A DNA stretch of 64,000 nucleotides from Streptomyces fuscichromogenes (GTDB lineage: Bacteria > Actinomycetota > Actinomycetes > Streptomycetales > Streptomycetaceae), in NCBI RefSeq assembly GCF_014645815.1, contig NZ_BMML01000012.1, forward strand, positions 213,268 through 277,267, written 5' to 3'. The translations under genes and the position numbers were made by a program. Positions 1 through 7,641 of this stretch are shown here, in pieces. How positions within the stretch are numbered: the stretch's first letter is position 1; each line of letters starts with the position of its first letter. A model generated the notes under the pieces. The model did not search any database, was not told where the DNA came from, and was given only the letters and a program-made list of their open reading frames with translations.

Positions 1-286
1 GCGTACGCACGCGGCAGGTTGGCCGGTGCGCGGGGCGGCGAGAACACCGGCCGGCCGGCACCGCAGCCGAGAGGCAGCTCAGCACCGCCCAGCACGAACT
101 CCACGCGCTCTCCCGTCGGGATCAGCGTGAGCTGCGCAGCGCCCGGCAGCAGGGCGATCCCGATCCCGATATCGCTGTAGAGCACATACCGGTCGCGGGA
201 CCAGATGAACCGAACCGACGCCGACCATCCACCCTCCCGGAACCGGCGCGGGTGCGCTCGTCGGCGGCAGGGCGCCGCTCGATCAC
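1..286 (-). CDS. Partial hypothetical protein, probably frameshifted
   Basis: A GTG at 286 overlaps the TGA of the upstream membrane-protein gene (GTGA), the usual arrangement of translationally coupled genes. From there the frame reads like a normal protein start (VIERRPAADERTR). The frame that stays open to the window edge and looks coding (for example SVRFIWSRDRYVLYSD and ALLPGAAQLTLIPTGERVEF) is a different one, joined by a slip near 240-250. So this is the 5' end of a gene cut by the window edge and carrying one apparent frameshift. The slip could be real or a sequencing error. The family is not recognised. Confidence 0.4.
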
Positions 287-945
287 CACCCCTCTGGCTG
301 GGCGGGGCGGGCTGACGGGACGCCTTGGCGGCGTACGAGCAGGCATGCGGGCCGCCACAGTGCGAAGGCCAGGCCGAGGGCGAGCGGGATCTGCAGGAGC
401 CGCTGGATCACCGGAGGCCCGGGTTTGTCCCCCCGCCTGAGCGGGACACTGCCCAGCGGATCGACGGTCACCGTGTAGGTGCCGCCTACCACCCACTTCC
501 AGCCCATGAGCCCGTTCTCCTCGAACGGAGCCAGCGGCGGGCCGTCGACGACGGTGACCGTGTAGAGGTGGGCGCTGTCCCCCATGCCGTCGCCGGCGGA
601 CCACTGAATCTGTCGGACCCTGACGTGTTCGGTACGCCCGTACTGGTGCAGTACCTGCTGATCCAGCTCCAGGTTCTGCAGGATCAGGACCCCGAGGAGG
701 CACAGCGCGCACAGCAGCCACCGGATGTCCGAGTACCAGCAGGAGCAGAAGATCACGCAGCCGAGGAGGATCACCAGTGTCACCAGCACGTCGATCCACT
801 GGGCGTGCGTGACGAAGGCCGTGCGCACGACCAGACGCACGATCGCCCACAGCGCCAATGCCGCGCCGATGCTCGTGGCGCCCACCAGTACCCGCCGGCC
901 CACGCGTACCCGCCCTGCGCGTACTTCCTCCACGCTCAACCTCAC
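283..945 (-). CDS. Four-helix membrane protein, DUF3592-like
   Basis: This 220-residue protein starts at GTG 945. Three hydrophobic helices lie in the first 95 residues (around VLVGATSIGAALALWAIV, WIDVLVTLVILLGCVIF and WLLCALCLLGVLIL). A soluble stretch of about 90 residues follows, then a last helix near 190-210. The soluble part, with YTVTVVDGPP and a repeat-like YTVTVDPLG, resembles the extracytoplasmic part of DUF3592-type proteins; that assignment is tentative. The function is unknown. Its stop overlaps the start of the next gene on the minus strand, so the two probably form an operon. Confidence 0.7.
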   Translation of the reverse strand: MRLSVEEVRAGRVRVGRRVLVGATSIGAALALWAIVRLVVRTAFVTHAQWIDVLVTLVILLGCVIFCSCWYSDIRWLLCALCLLGVLILQNLELDQQVLHQYGRTEHVRVRQIQWSAGDGMGDSAHLYTVTVVDGPPLAPFEENGLMGWKWVVGGTYTVTVDPLGSVPLRRGDKPGPPVIQRLLQIPLALGLAFALWRPACLLVRRQGVPSARPAQPEGW

Positions 946-1097
946 CCCTGATCTCGATGATCTCGATGAAACCTCCGGCCTGGTGGTGCACGCGTTCCAA
1001 TCTATGGATTGTTCAACGATCCTTCAATAGGATGGTTCAACGCTCGGGCGTCTGCTTCGCGGACGCGGAACGGTAACCAACCGGAGGGCTGGAGGAG

Positions 1098-1895
1098 ATG
1101 AGCTGGCATCAGTTCGAACAGGTCGACGACAACGGGCGGATCCTGTTCAGCGACGACCCCGCGCTGCGGCTTGAGTGCGTGCTGATGGTTCTGGAGACCG
1201 CGGAAGGCACGATCACCCTCGATCCCGCACAGACACGTCACATGCCCACTGCGCTCTTCGAGTTCAGGCATGCCCTGGGCGTGGGCGAGTTCGGGTACGT
1301 CGTGCCGGAGGGGGCCTCGCTCGACGGGATACCCGAGGAACCGCAGATCGAAAGCGCCATCCTGTTCGGCATGAGGCGCCTACCGCCCGAGTTCTCCGAC
1401 CTGCGCCTGCCCGACCGGCCAGGATCCGGCGATGACGGGGTCCACCTCGACGAGAAGCGGCCCACCATATTCGACGAACTGCGCATGCGCGAGCCACTGC
1501 GACGCGACCCCGACGAGGTCAGCTTCGGCATGAGACGCAGGCCGCCCGGCTACGTCGACCTGCGCTCGATCCCCGGATGGGAGCTGCACGAGATTCCCGA
1601 TGAACAGCCAAAACTGGCGCGACGCCTCGGATACACCTACTCCCGGCTGGAACTGCGGACGCCCGACGGTGAGATCTACTCCCGGACCTGGGTCCCGCAC
1701 GACCCCGAGTGGGCGACCGCCGCCCTGCGCCACGGATACGTCGTGTGCCTGTGCGGCGTGGAACTGGGGATCCGCGCACCGTACGCGATGTCCGACGCGC
1801 AGCACACCCCGGGCATGCGCTACGAGTCCTTCCGCCACGGATGCGCGGTGGGTCTGACCGTCGGCGGACTCGTCGCCTACGTCGACCACCGCTGA
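1098..1895 (+). CDS. Hypothetical protein with an internal duplicated motif
   Basis: This 265-residue soluble acidic protein starts at ATG 1098 behind a GGAGGAG-type ribosome binding site. No known family was recognised. Near residues 90-105 and 143-158 it carries two copies of one motif, FGMRRLPPEFSDLRLP and FGMRRRPPGYVDLRSIP, which suggests a duplicated short unit. The last 90 residues (TYSRLELRTPDGEIYSRTW, then two Cys in VVCLCGVELG) look like a separate beta-rich domain. There is no signal peptide or membrane segment. It is divergent from the membrane-protein gene upstream, with about 150 bp between them. Confidence 0.7.
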   Translation: MSWHQFEQVDDNGRILFSDDPALRLECVLMVLETAEGTITLDPAQTRHMPTALFEFRHALGVGEFGYVVPEGASLDGIPEEPQIESAILFGMRRLPPEFSDLRLPDRPGSGDDGVHLDEKRPTIFDELRMREPLRRDPDEVSFGMRRRPPGYVDLRSIPGWELHEIPDEQPKLARRLGYTYSRLELRTPDGEIYSRTWVPHDPEWATAALRHGYVVCLCGVELGIRAPYAMSDAQHTPGMRYESFRHGCAVGLTVGGLVAYVDHR

Positions 1896-2315
1896 CTCGC
1901 AACACCGAGCCGACGCGCTTCGCGTACGAACTGGGCCGGCCGGGGCCTCGACGAGGTGGCGGCGGATCTCGACGGCGAGTGCGGGTGACTCCACACAAAC
2001 GACGACCTGTGGATCGCTCACGCCTTCGTCAACGGCGACGAGATCACCGGCAGGATCGACGACCCCATCGAGAAGTCCCACGCCGGCTTGTTCGCAGCGA
2101 TCCGTCAGCACGCCGGTGCGATGACGGGCAAGGCGCCGCTGCCGTCCATGCCCGGCCGCCGGGCTCGGTGGGGGGTGTCGTCAGGTCTTCGTTCACTCAT
2201 AGGGATTGCTGTCGCGCCACGATGTGCCATGTACCGCGCGTCTGTCGTAGCGTTCTCGCACTGCGCCTGCCCGGGGGAGTGCGGCGGGCGGTACCGGGGA
2301 GAGGACGGCGTCGGG
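1896..2315 (+). other. Gene remnant, no intact reading frame
   Basis: Between the two genes the plus strand holds a coding-looking but broken stretch. One frame (GLDEVAADLDGECG) stops near 1996. About 15 bp later another reads DDLWIAHAFVNGDEITG and RIDDPIEKSHAGLFAAIRQH up to about 2110. It looks like the tail of a decayed gene whose family was not recognised. The rest up to the Wbl start has no clear gene. Confidence 0.4.
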
Positions 2316-2645
2316 GTGGCCGGGGATGATCAGGAGTGGGGTGCGCGGGCGGTCTGCCGGAGTGCTGATCCGGAGGAGTTGTTCGTCGAGGGAGCGGCAC
2401 AGAACCGGGCCAAGGCCGTGTGCCGTGGCTGTCCGGTGCGCACCGAATGCCTTGCGTACGCCCTTGACCACCGTATCGAGTACGGCATTTGGGGCGGCAT
2501 GACCGAGCGGGAACGGCGCGCGCTGCTGCGCCGCCGGCCGACGGTGACCTCATGGCGCCTGCTACTGGAGTCGGCGCGCGCCGAGTACGGCCGCCAGGAC
2601 GCAGGAGACCAGGAGACGGGCGGAAGTTCGTCCCAGACGGCCTGA
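2316..2645 (+). CDS. WhiB-like (Wbl) iron-sulfur transcription regulator
   Basis: The 109-residue product has the four cysteines of the Wbl family: one in AVCRSADPEELF, then CRGC followed five residues later by another Cys (CRGCPVRTEC). The GIWGG turn is next, then the basic segment TERERRALLRRRP, which contacts DNA or sigma factor. Wbl proteins bind a 4Fe-4S cluster and act with the major sigma factor in actinobacterial development and stress. The frame is open upstream to ATG 2229 and beyond. GTG 2316 is preferred because GGGGAGAGGA sits about ten bases before it and the resulting length suits the family. Confidence 0.85.
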   Translation: MAGDDQEWGARAVCRSADPEELFVEGAAQNRAKAVCRGCPVRTECLAYALDHRIEYGIWGGMTERERRALLRRRPTVTSWRLLLESARAEYGRQDAGDQETGGSSSQTA

Positions 2646-2773
2646 GCCTCGCGGACCCCGGACTGCCGCGGGGCGTGGGCGGCACCAAGCGGCAACTTCG
2701 CACGCGAGCCCCAGATGCCTGCGCTCATCGACGACGGCTGTGTCCCACTCGCACTTCTGACTAGTCTGCGGGC

Positions 2774-3562
2774 ATGACGGAGGATCTAGGGTTCGGGGCG
2801 ATGCTGGCGTGGCTGTTGGACCACAGAGACCTCGGCGCGCAGGAACTGGCCGACCGCGCTGGGTCGAACGCAGACGAGGTCCGCGCGGTGCTCGCAGGGG
2901 ACAGCCCGGGCGAGGAACTCCTTCGACGGCTTGGTCCCGCGCTGGGCTTCCACGCCGTCGACCTGTTCATCCTCGCGAGGCTGGCGGTCCCGGACGACAT
3001 GGCGCCCTTGGACGCCACAGCCGCGACCTGGGTGAGGAGCACGGTGACGAATGCGGTACATCTCCCCGCAGCGGGGCGCCACGAACTTCTGCGGCTGGTC
3101 CGCTCACTGCCGCAGGAGGAACGGTGTTCCAGCTTCGCCCCGAAGCCGCTCATGCCTCTCACCGGCGGTCCGGGCGCTTGGGTCGTCCGCATGCTCCAGT
3201 ACCGCAATCTGAACTGGAGCGGCATGGCGATGACGCTTGCGCTCGTGACGCCGACGTACCTGTCTGCCGCCACTTACGGGGTGATCGGCTCTGGCCGCAA
3301 GGAGTTGACCCCGCGCCTGGTGACGGACTTCGCGGCCCTGCTGGGGATCGACACCCGCGAACTGGCCGCCCTGACGGGGGTCGTCCTGAGCGAGGTGCCA
3401 CCGCCTCAGCCCCCGCGGGCCGTGGATGCCGCGGCGCTGCTCTGGGAGATGCGGCGTCTCTCCGCTGAACAGGCACGACACGTCTCCGATTTGGCACGTT
3501 CCAAGCGAAGCGACTCCCATGCCGCGCACCTCATGGAACTGCCTGGATCCGACACCTGCTGA
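2774..3562 (+). CDS. XRE-like helix-turn-helix protein, 262 aa
   Basis: Two helix-turn-helix-like segments are visible. The first is near residues 12-50 (LDHRDLGAQELADRAGSNAD, then VRAVLAGD). The second is near 150-200, containing NWSGMAMTLALVTPTYLSA, then a GSGRKELTPRLVTDFAALLG segment typical of phage-repressor-like domains. The tail from 225 is alpha-helical. It is probably a cytoplasmic DNA-binding regulator of unknown target. It lies about 130 bp downstream of the wbl gene on the same strand. There is no partner gene to indicate its ligand. Confidence 0.7.
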   Translation: MTEDLGFGAMLAWLLDHRDLGAQELADRAGSNADEVRAVLAGDSPGEELLRRLGPALGFHAVDLFILARLAVPDDMAPLDATAATWVRSTVTNAVHLPAAGRHELLRLVRSLPQEERCSSFAPKPLMPLTGGPGAWVVRMLQYRNLNWSGMAMTLALVTPTYLSAATYGVIGSGRKELTPRLVTDFAALLGIDTRELAALTGVVLSEVPPPQPPRAVDAAALLWEMRRLSAEQARHVSDLARSKRSDSHAAHLMELPGSDTC

Positions 3563-3604
3563 CAGTCCTGGTGAACCAGATCAACTGGGACGCCGAGCCA
3601 ATCG

Positions 3605-3860
3605 CAGGCGCCTCATGACGCAGACTTCGAACAACATCCCTGACCGTGATTCGGGTCGTTGAGCAGCGCGGTGTACGGGGGCCGCCCGGACTTGCGGGTG
3701 GCGATGGCTCGTTCGACCAGTGCACGGATCTTCGCGTGGGACCGATTGACAGCCTGGTACTCGACGGACAAGTTCCGCCACCGGCCTCGGAATGGGGGAC
3801 GGACCGTGCCGCCTCTGCCCCGGTAGCCGGATGGACGGTACCGGCCACGGCCGGTGGTGA
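3605..3860 (-). pseudogene. C-terminal remnant of an IS5-type DDE transposase
   Basis: The minus strand carries the typical C-terminal transposase segment GRGGTVRPPFRGRW, AVNRSHAKIRALVERAIAT and KSGRP, ending near 3680. It continues after a frame change as RCSTTRITVRDVVRSL. In Streptomyces HARBI1/IS5-like transposases these pieces are adjacent and in one frame. Nothing of the catalytic core remains upstream, so this is a small dead fragment. Confidence 0.6.
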
Positions 3861-4204
3861 GCAGAGTGAGTCGGTGCCGGCGATCTCGCACCGACTCAGG
3901 GTCGTAGAGATGCGGCGACACCGGCCAACTGGCGGCCCCACGCTGACGTACGCACTGGACTGGTCCCACTGGCGCCGCCGTCACCAGGCCACCGCACGCC
4001 GCTGCCACTACCGTCGCCGCACCCGAAGTCGCGAACTCCCGCCATCTGACGACACATCACCCAAGGGCCCTGACGAACATGCCCCTTGTACAGCGGGAAT
4101 AGTAAATCGCAACCGGAGAGGTGGTGATGAAGGGCGTTGGGGCGGTGAGCAGCCGGCGGATGACGGCGCGGGCTGCCAACGGAGCCTGTCCGGTAGCAAG
4201 TCTG

Positions 4205-4400
4205 ACGTTCAGTGGCTGCCCACCACCCGCACCGGGACCTTCTTCGCCACGGCCAGCGGCGGCATCGGCTGGGACACCCCACCGCCGTCGGTGTCGCGCT
4301 CGGCGACCGGTCTACGCGGTCATGCACATCCAGAAGTACTCGATCCTCAAGTCGTTCGCGGTGCTGGAGGAGACACCCGGTATCCCCGGCCTCGACAACG
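4205..4400 (+). pseudogene. Remnant of a ThDP enzyme (benzoylformate decarboxylase-like)
   Basis: Three consecutive frames together spell the C-terminal core of a thiamine-diphosphate decarboxylase: RTGTFFATASGGIGWDTP, then TAVGVALGDR, then RPVYAV and KYSILKSFAVLEETPGIPGL. In benzoylformate decarboxylases these are joined by the GDGS cofactor-binding loop and about 30 more residues. Here that part is missing and replaced by a short unrelated join. So the gene has lost its N-terminal two thirds, its cofactor loop and its frame. The original role was probably aromatic 2-oxoacid decarboxylation; this is inferred from similarity. Confidence 0.6.
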
Positions 4401-4406
4401 GCAGCA

Positions 4407-4619
4407 ATGGACTTCGGACTGAAGGGCCTGGTGTACGTCGTCACCGGCGGCACCCGGGGACTCTGCGGGGCCTCGGACCCCGCCCGATTCTCCGGACTCG
4501 ACGAGAGCCGGACCATGGTCGTGCTCCAGGACGGCCCGGCCCGGTCCGCCGTCGAAGGCGGCCGCGTACTGCCCGAACCCGGCGAAGCGAAGGAGTGGCT
4601 GAGCCGCACCACAACCTGA
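4407..4619 (+). pseudogene. Short-chain dehydrogenase N-terminal fragment
   Basis: Starting exactly after the decarboxylase remnant, ATG 4407 opens MDFGLKGLVYVVTGGTRGL, the N-terminal strand and TGGxxGxG cofactor motif of a short-chain dehydrogenase/reductase. After about 20 residues the similarity ends and an unrelated tail follows (for example RVLPEPGEAKEWLSRTTT). The active-site YxxxK region is absent, so the product cannot be a working enzyme. It was probably a neighbour of the decarboxylase in one catabolic operon before the region was deleted. Confidence 0.5.
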
Positions 4620-4713
4620 CGCAGCCTGCCCCGTACGAGGGTGGCCCTCCGTCATGCGGCCTAGGTCCGCCGCCGGATGCGGCAGGGCGTCGCACGCCAT
4701 AACCTCACCACAC

Positions 4714-5184
4714 ATGACGACAGTTGACTCTCATTCCAGCGGCCCGCGTAACTCGGAACAGCGCAAGCGCGAGGCGCTTGGACGGCTGGCGCGGGACAAC
4801 GACGCATGGGTCGCCACGGCCGACGCTGTCGGCGAGCCGTGTCTCGTTCCGCTGGCGTTCTGGTGGGACGGCGAGGCGGTGTGGCTGTCCACCCGCGACA
4901 CCAACCCGACCGGGCGCAACCTGTGCTCCTCGGGCCGGGTCCGGCTCAGCTTCGGCCATAGCCGCGACGTGGTCCTGATCCACGGCACCGCGCGCATGCT
5001 GACTCGCGAGGAGCTTCCGGCCGAGGTTGGCGACGCGTTCGCCGCCAAGGACGGTTGGGACCCTCGCGAGGACCATCCCTCGTACGTCTTCTTCCAGGTC
5101 ACCCCGCAGGTGCTGCAGGCATGGGGAACGGTTCCCGAGATGGCCGGACGAACCCTGATGCGAGACGGGAAGTGGCTGGTCTAG
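4714..5184 (+). CDS. Pyridoxamine 5'-phosphate oxidase-fold flavin/F420 protein
   Basis: This 156-residue protein has the split-barrel layout of PNPOx-like oxidoreductases: WVATADAVGEPCLVPLAFWW, then the strand AVWLSTRDTNPTGRNL, then VRLSFGHSRDVVLIHGTARM. Such proteins bind FMN or F420 and reduce or oxidise small molecules. ATG 4714 is chosen because the conserved fold starts shortly after it. No partner gene is adjacent and both neighbours are remnants, so its substrate cannot be inferred. It appears intact. Confidence 0.75.
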   Translation: MTTVDSHSSGPRNSEQRKREALGRLARDNDAWVATADAVGEPCLVPLAFWWDGEAVWLSTRDTNPTGRNLCSSGRVRLSFGHSRDVVLIHGTARMLTREELPAEVGDAFAAKDGWDPREDHPSYVFFQVTPQVLQAWGTVPEMAGRTLMRDGKWLV

Positions 5185-5349
5185 GGCAGGTCTCGAACGG
5201 GTCGCCACCACTTGTCGATGACCACGGTCGGCACGGTCGACCCCAGCTATCCGGCTGTGTGCCGCAGTCCGGCCAGGACCACATCCGTGATCCTTTCCGC
5301 CTCGGTGCGGGTGAAGTGGTGAAGGGGTGCAGGCCGCGGCTGACGTACA

Positions 5350-5558
5350 GGTGGAGCGGGCCGGTGAGCATCACGGGGTCGGACAAGCCCGGCCACGCCG
5401 TGGAACTGCCGTCCTCCGAGGACTGGATGCCGCTCGCCCAGTGGGACATCGGTCTCCGAGGACGGGAGTGTTCCACCCTGCATTGGGTGATCCCGAGGCA
5501 GGACCTGGCCGAGCGTCGCTTCGACGGTGCGCACGTCTCGTTCTTCTGGAACCCCTGA
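5350..5558 (+). pseudogene. Possible C-terminal remnant of a YwqG/DUF1963-type protein
   Basis: An open stretch ending at the TGA at 5556-5558 reads ELPSSEDWMPLAQWDIGLRG, then STLHWVIPRQDLAERRFDGA and HVSFFWNP. The pattern of a carbohydrate-like strand, then W-x-I-x-x-Q-D-L-A-x-R-R-F-D, resembles the C-terminus of YwqG (DUF1963) proteins. Upstream the frame has no matching N-terminal half. The assignment is tentative. Confidence 0.35.
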
Positions 5559-6127
5559 GCCGATCCGGACCCACCGCGCCGGTCCCCAGGCACGCCACCG
5601 CGGCAGGCGGCCCACCCGTCCGGCCTGGGGCGCCGCTCGGCATCCGGGACCGCGCCGGCAACGACGGGCGCCGAGGGCAGTCCACGTGGTCCACATCCAG
5701 CGGCTGCTGAACCCAGCGGCTGCTGGAAGGCGCGACAGGCCCGGGAAAGCCGCACGACCGTGCGGAGGGCGCGGCTCGATGCTCCCACCTAGCTCCGACC
5801 GAGTGCAGGCAGGCCGTGGGGGGGAGAGGAGGAGGCCCCACTGGCATCCGGTGCGGGGCTGGCGGAGGGATGCTGAGCCTTCCAGGAGGCGGTGACGGGC
5901 TCGATCAACGCCCACCCCGGAACCGGCACGGAGGTGTCAGGCAGCCGGGGCGGCGTGATGGGCCCTCGCCGAACGAGGTGGCCCCCCCGCCGAACTCACC
6001 CCTCGCCCACCACGCACGTCAGACACTGGCGCATGCCGCCCACCGACCGGCCGACGGAGGCACCCCAGGCGTGGTTCAGCGGAGCATCGACGACCAGCCC
6101 AGAGCCCTGTCCCCGGCAGTCGACTCC
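5559..6127. other. No recognisable gene
   Basis: Long open frames exist on both strands because of the high GC content, but none has a recognisable domain, a convincing start or coding-like codon bias. Positions 6000-6127 are simply the non-coding lead into the NUDIX gene. Nothing else was seen. Confidence 0.4.
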
Positions 6128-6481
6128 ATGACCCTGTCGGCCGCCGCCGTCATCGTCCACGACACGGCCACCCAGCGCGTCGTCCTCCTCCAGCGCAGCC
6201 AGCACGCCAAGTTCGCCCAGGGCATGTGGGACCTCCCTGTCGGCAGGAGTGAACCCGGCGAGCCCATCACCGAGACCGCGGTACGGGAGCTGCACGAAGA
6301 AACCGGCCTGACCGTGACACCCGAGTCCTTCACAGCCGCCCATATCGAACCCCGCAAACACGCCCAGGGCCGCTGGGTCGGCACGGCTACCATCGCCGAA
6401 GACTTCGTCGACGCCACCGCCAGTGCCCTGCGGCGCTACCTCACGTGCGGCCCGCAGGTGTCCCTCCACGGCCGGCAGTAG
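6128..6481 (+). CDS. NUDIX hydrolase, internally shortened
   Basis: The 117-residue product contains the complete Nudix box: G, then E five residues later, and REL-HEETGL (VGRSEPGEPITETAVREL, HEETG). NUDIX enzymes use this helix to bind metal and hydrolyse nucleoside diphosphate derivatives. ATG 6128 starts MTLSAAAVIVHD, the normal first strand. After the box the sequence jumps from ESFTAAHI straight to EPRKHAQGRWV. Close relatives, as I remember them, have about 30 residues there that form a beta strand and substrate loop. The frame is kept, so a protein could be made, but its fold is probably damaged. Confidence 0.7.
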   Translation: MTLSAAAVIVHDTATQRVVLLQRSQHAKFAQGMWDLPVGRSEPGEPITETAVRELHEETGLTVTPESFTAAHIEPRKHAQGRWVGTATIAEDFVDATASALRRYLTCGPQVSLHGRQ

Positions 6482-6514
6482 TAGCCGTACGCCCCCGGTA
6501 TTCGGTGGCGCCGC

Positions 6515-6690
6515 TGCGCCGATCCGGTTGACGCTTCGCATCAGACCGGCGGCTTTGCGCAGCCGCTGGTCGTAGCCGAGCTGTTGGGGCAGGCAGGGAA
6601 GAGACGGCGCCGGCTCGGGATGCTTCTTCAGCAAGCCGTCGGTCGCCGCATAGAGTGCCGTCACGAGGGTGTCCACGTCGTTCGTAACAA
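6515..6690 (-). pseudogene. IS982-family transposase N-terminal remnant
   Basis: The minus strand reads FVTNDVDTLVTALYAATDGL, then LLKKHPEPAPSLPCLPQQLG and YDQRLRKAAGLMRSVNRIG. The first part matches the N-terminus of IS982 transposases. The second matches a segment that normally lies about 50 residues later, so an internal piece is missing. No catalytic residues remain. Confidence 0.55.
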
Positions 6691-6758
6691 AACGATCCTG
6701 GATGCCCTCGTCCTCGTCTCCGCAGGCACCCCTTGGACCACACCACCAGGAGGAATCA

Positions 6759-7142
6759 GTGTCGTACCCGCACCTGCTCACCCCTGAGGAGAGACTCGCC
6801 GACGCGAAGAAGCAGCTGAGCCTCCCGCGTATCGTCGTGATCTGCGGCTCCACCCGCTTCATGACCGAGATGACCGAGGCCGATCTGCGGGAGACCGAAG
6901 CCGGAAGGATTGTTGTCAAGCCGGGCTGTGACTTGAAGTCGCCGCACGAACTCTGGTCCGATCCTGTCGAGGCCGTGGCGCTTAAGGCTCGACTCGACGA
7001 TCTGCACCGAGCGAAGATCCGGCTCGCTGATGAGGTGCTCGTCGTCGGCGACTACATCGGAGACAGCACCCGAGCCGAAATCGCCTACGCCCGGTCGCTG
7101 GGCAAGCCCGTGCGGTTCACGCACCCCGAAGTCGACGCCTGA
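6759..7142 (+). CDS. Nucleoside deoxyribosyltransferase-like (DUF4406-type) protein
   Basis: This is a 127-residue protein with RIVVICGSTRFM near the N-terminus, then KIRLADEVLVVGDYIG and DSTRAEIAYARSLGKPVRF. That is the Rossmann-like fold of nucleoside 2-deoxyribosyltransferase relatives, where the S/T-R-A-E-I-A motif binds nucleotide. GTG 6759 is chosen because AGGAGGA lies directly before it; the frame upstream of that is not conserved. A role in nucleotide or tRNA-modification metabolism is possible, but the substrate is not shown by the sequence. Both flanks are decayed transposases. Confidence 0.7.
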   Translation: MSYPHLLTPEERLADAKKQLSLPRIVVICGSTRFMTEMTEADLRETEAGRIVVKPGCDLKSPHELWSDPVEAVALKARLDDLHRAKIRLADEVLVVGDYIGDSTRAEIAYARSLGKPVRFTHPEVDA

Positions 7143-7199
7143 CCGCCCGCTGCCCTCCACAGGCATTCCTGACACCTGACCAGCACGAAGGTCGTCGCG

Positions 7200-7560
7200 A
7201 TGAGTTCGCCGCAGCGAGATGCCCCGCGAGGTGCGTTCGCTGAACTCGCGTGCTCCCGGGCGGAGTTCCCCCTCTGCCTGCCCCGGCGCCCCGGCGCCTT
7301 GTTCGAGCTGAGGGACGCCTTGCCGTGGTCCGGCGTCCCGGTGACGACGCTGGTCGAGCTGTCCTCCTCGTCTGAGCATCAGCGTCGGCACAGTGCCGTT
7401 GCACGGCGGGTCGAACCGTGGCCTCCCGGTCCTGGTCGTCGATGCCAGCAACTGGTCGCGGCCGGACGTCGCGGACTTCGCCGCCTCGCACCAGCAGCAA
7501 AGCTGCATGAACGCCAAGCTGAGAACGGACAGTGGACAGGCGACAGGCTGAACGGCGGCC
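7200..7560 (+). pseudogene. IS701-family transposase N-terminal remnant
   Basis: Frame one reads PRRPGALFELRDALPWSGVP, VTTLVELSSSSEHQRRHSAV. A second frame then reads GGSNRGLPVLVVDASNWSRP and DVADFAASH. Together they follow the N-terminal layout of IS701-like transposases (L-F-E-L-x-D-A, then G-P-V-x-x-L-x-x-L-S, then the first catalytic D in VDxSxWxRPDA). The second remnant at 63640 has the same order. At least one frameshift is present and the rest of the gene is gone. Confidence 0.5.
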
Positions 7561-7641
7561 AGAAGGAAGCGGGGTCTGGCGTTTTCGTGCACAAGAGGAA
7601 TTATCTCGCGTACCGTAGCCGCGTTCGCCAAGACTCTTCTC

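Noticed and set aside
5216..5400. Possible TetR C-terminal tail on the minus strand (for example HFTRTEAERITDVVLAGLRH).
   Set aside because: Too short, needs a frame change, and overlaps the better-supported plus-strand DUF1963-like remnant.
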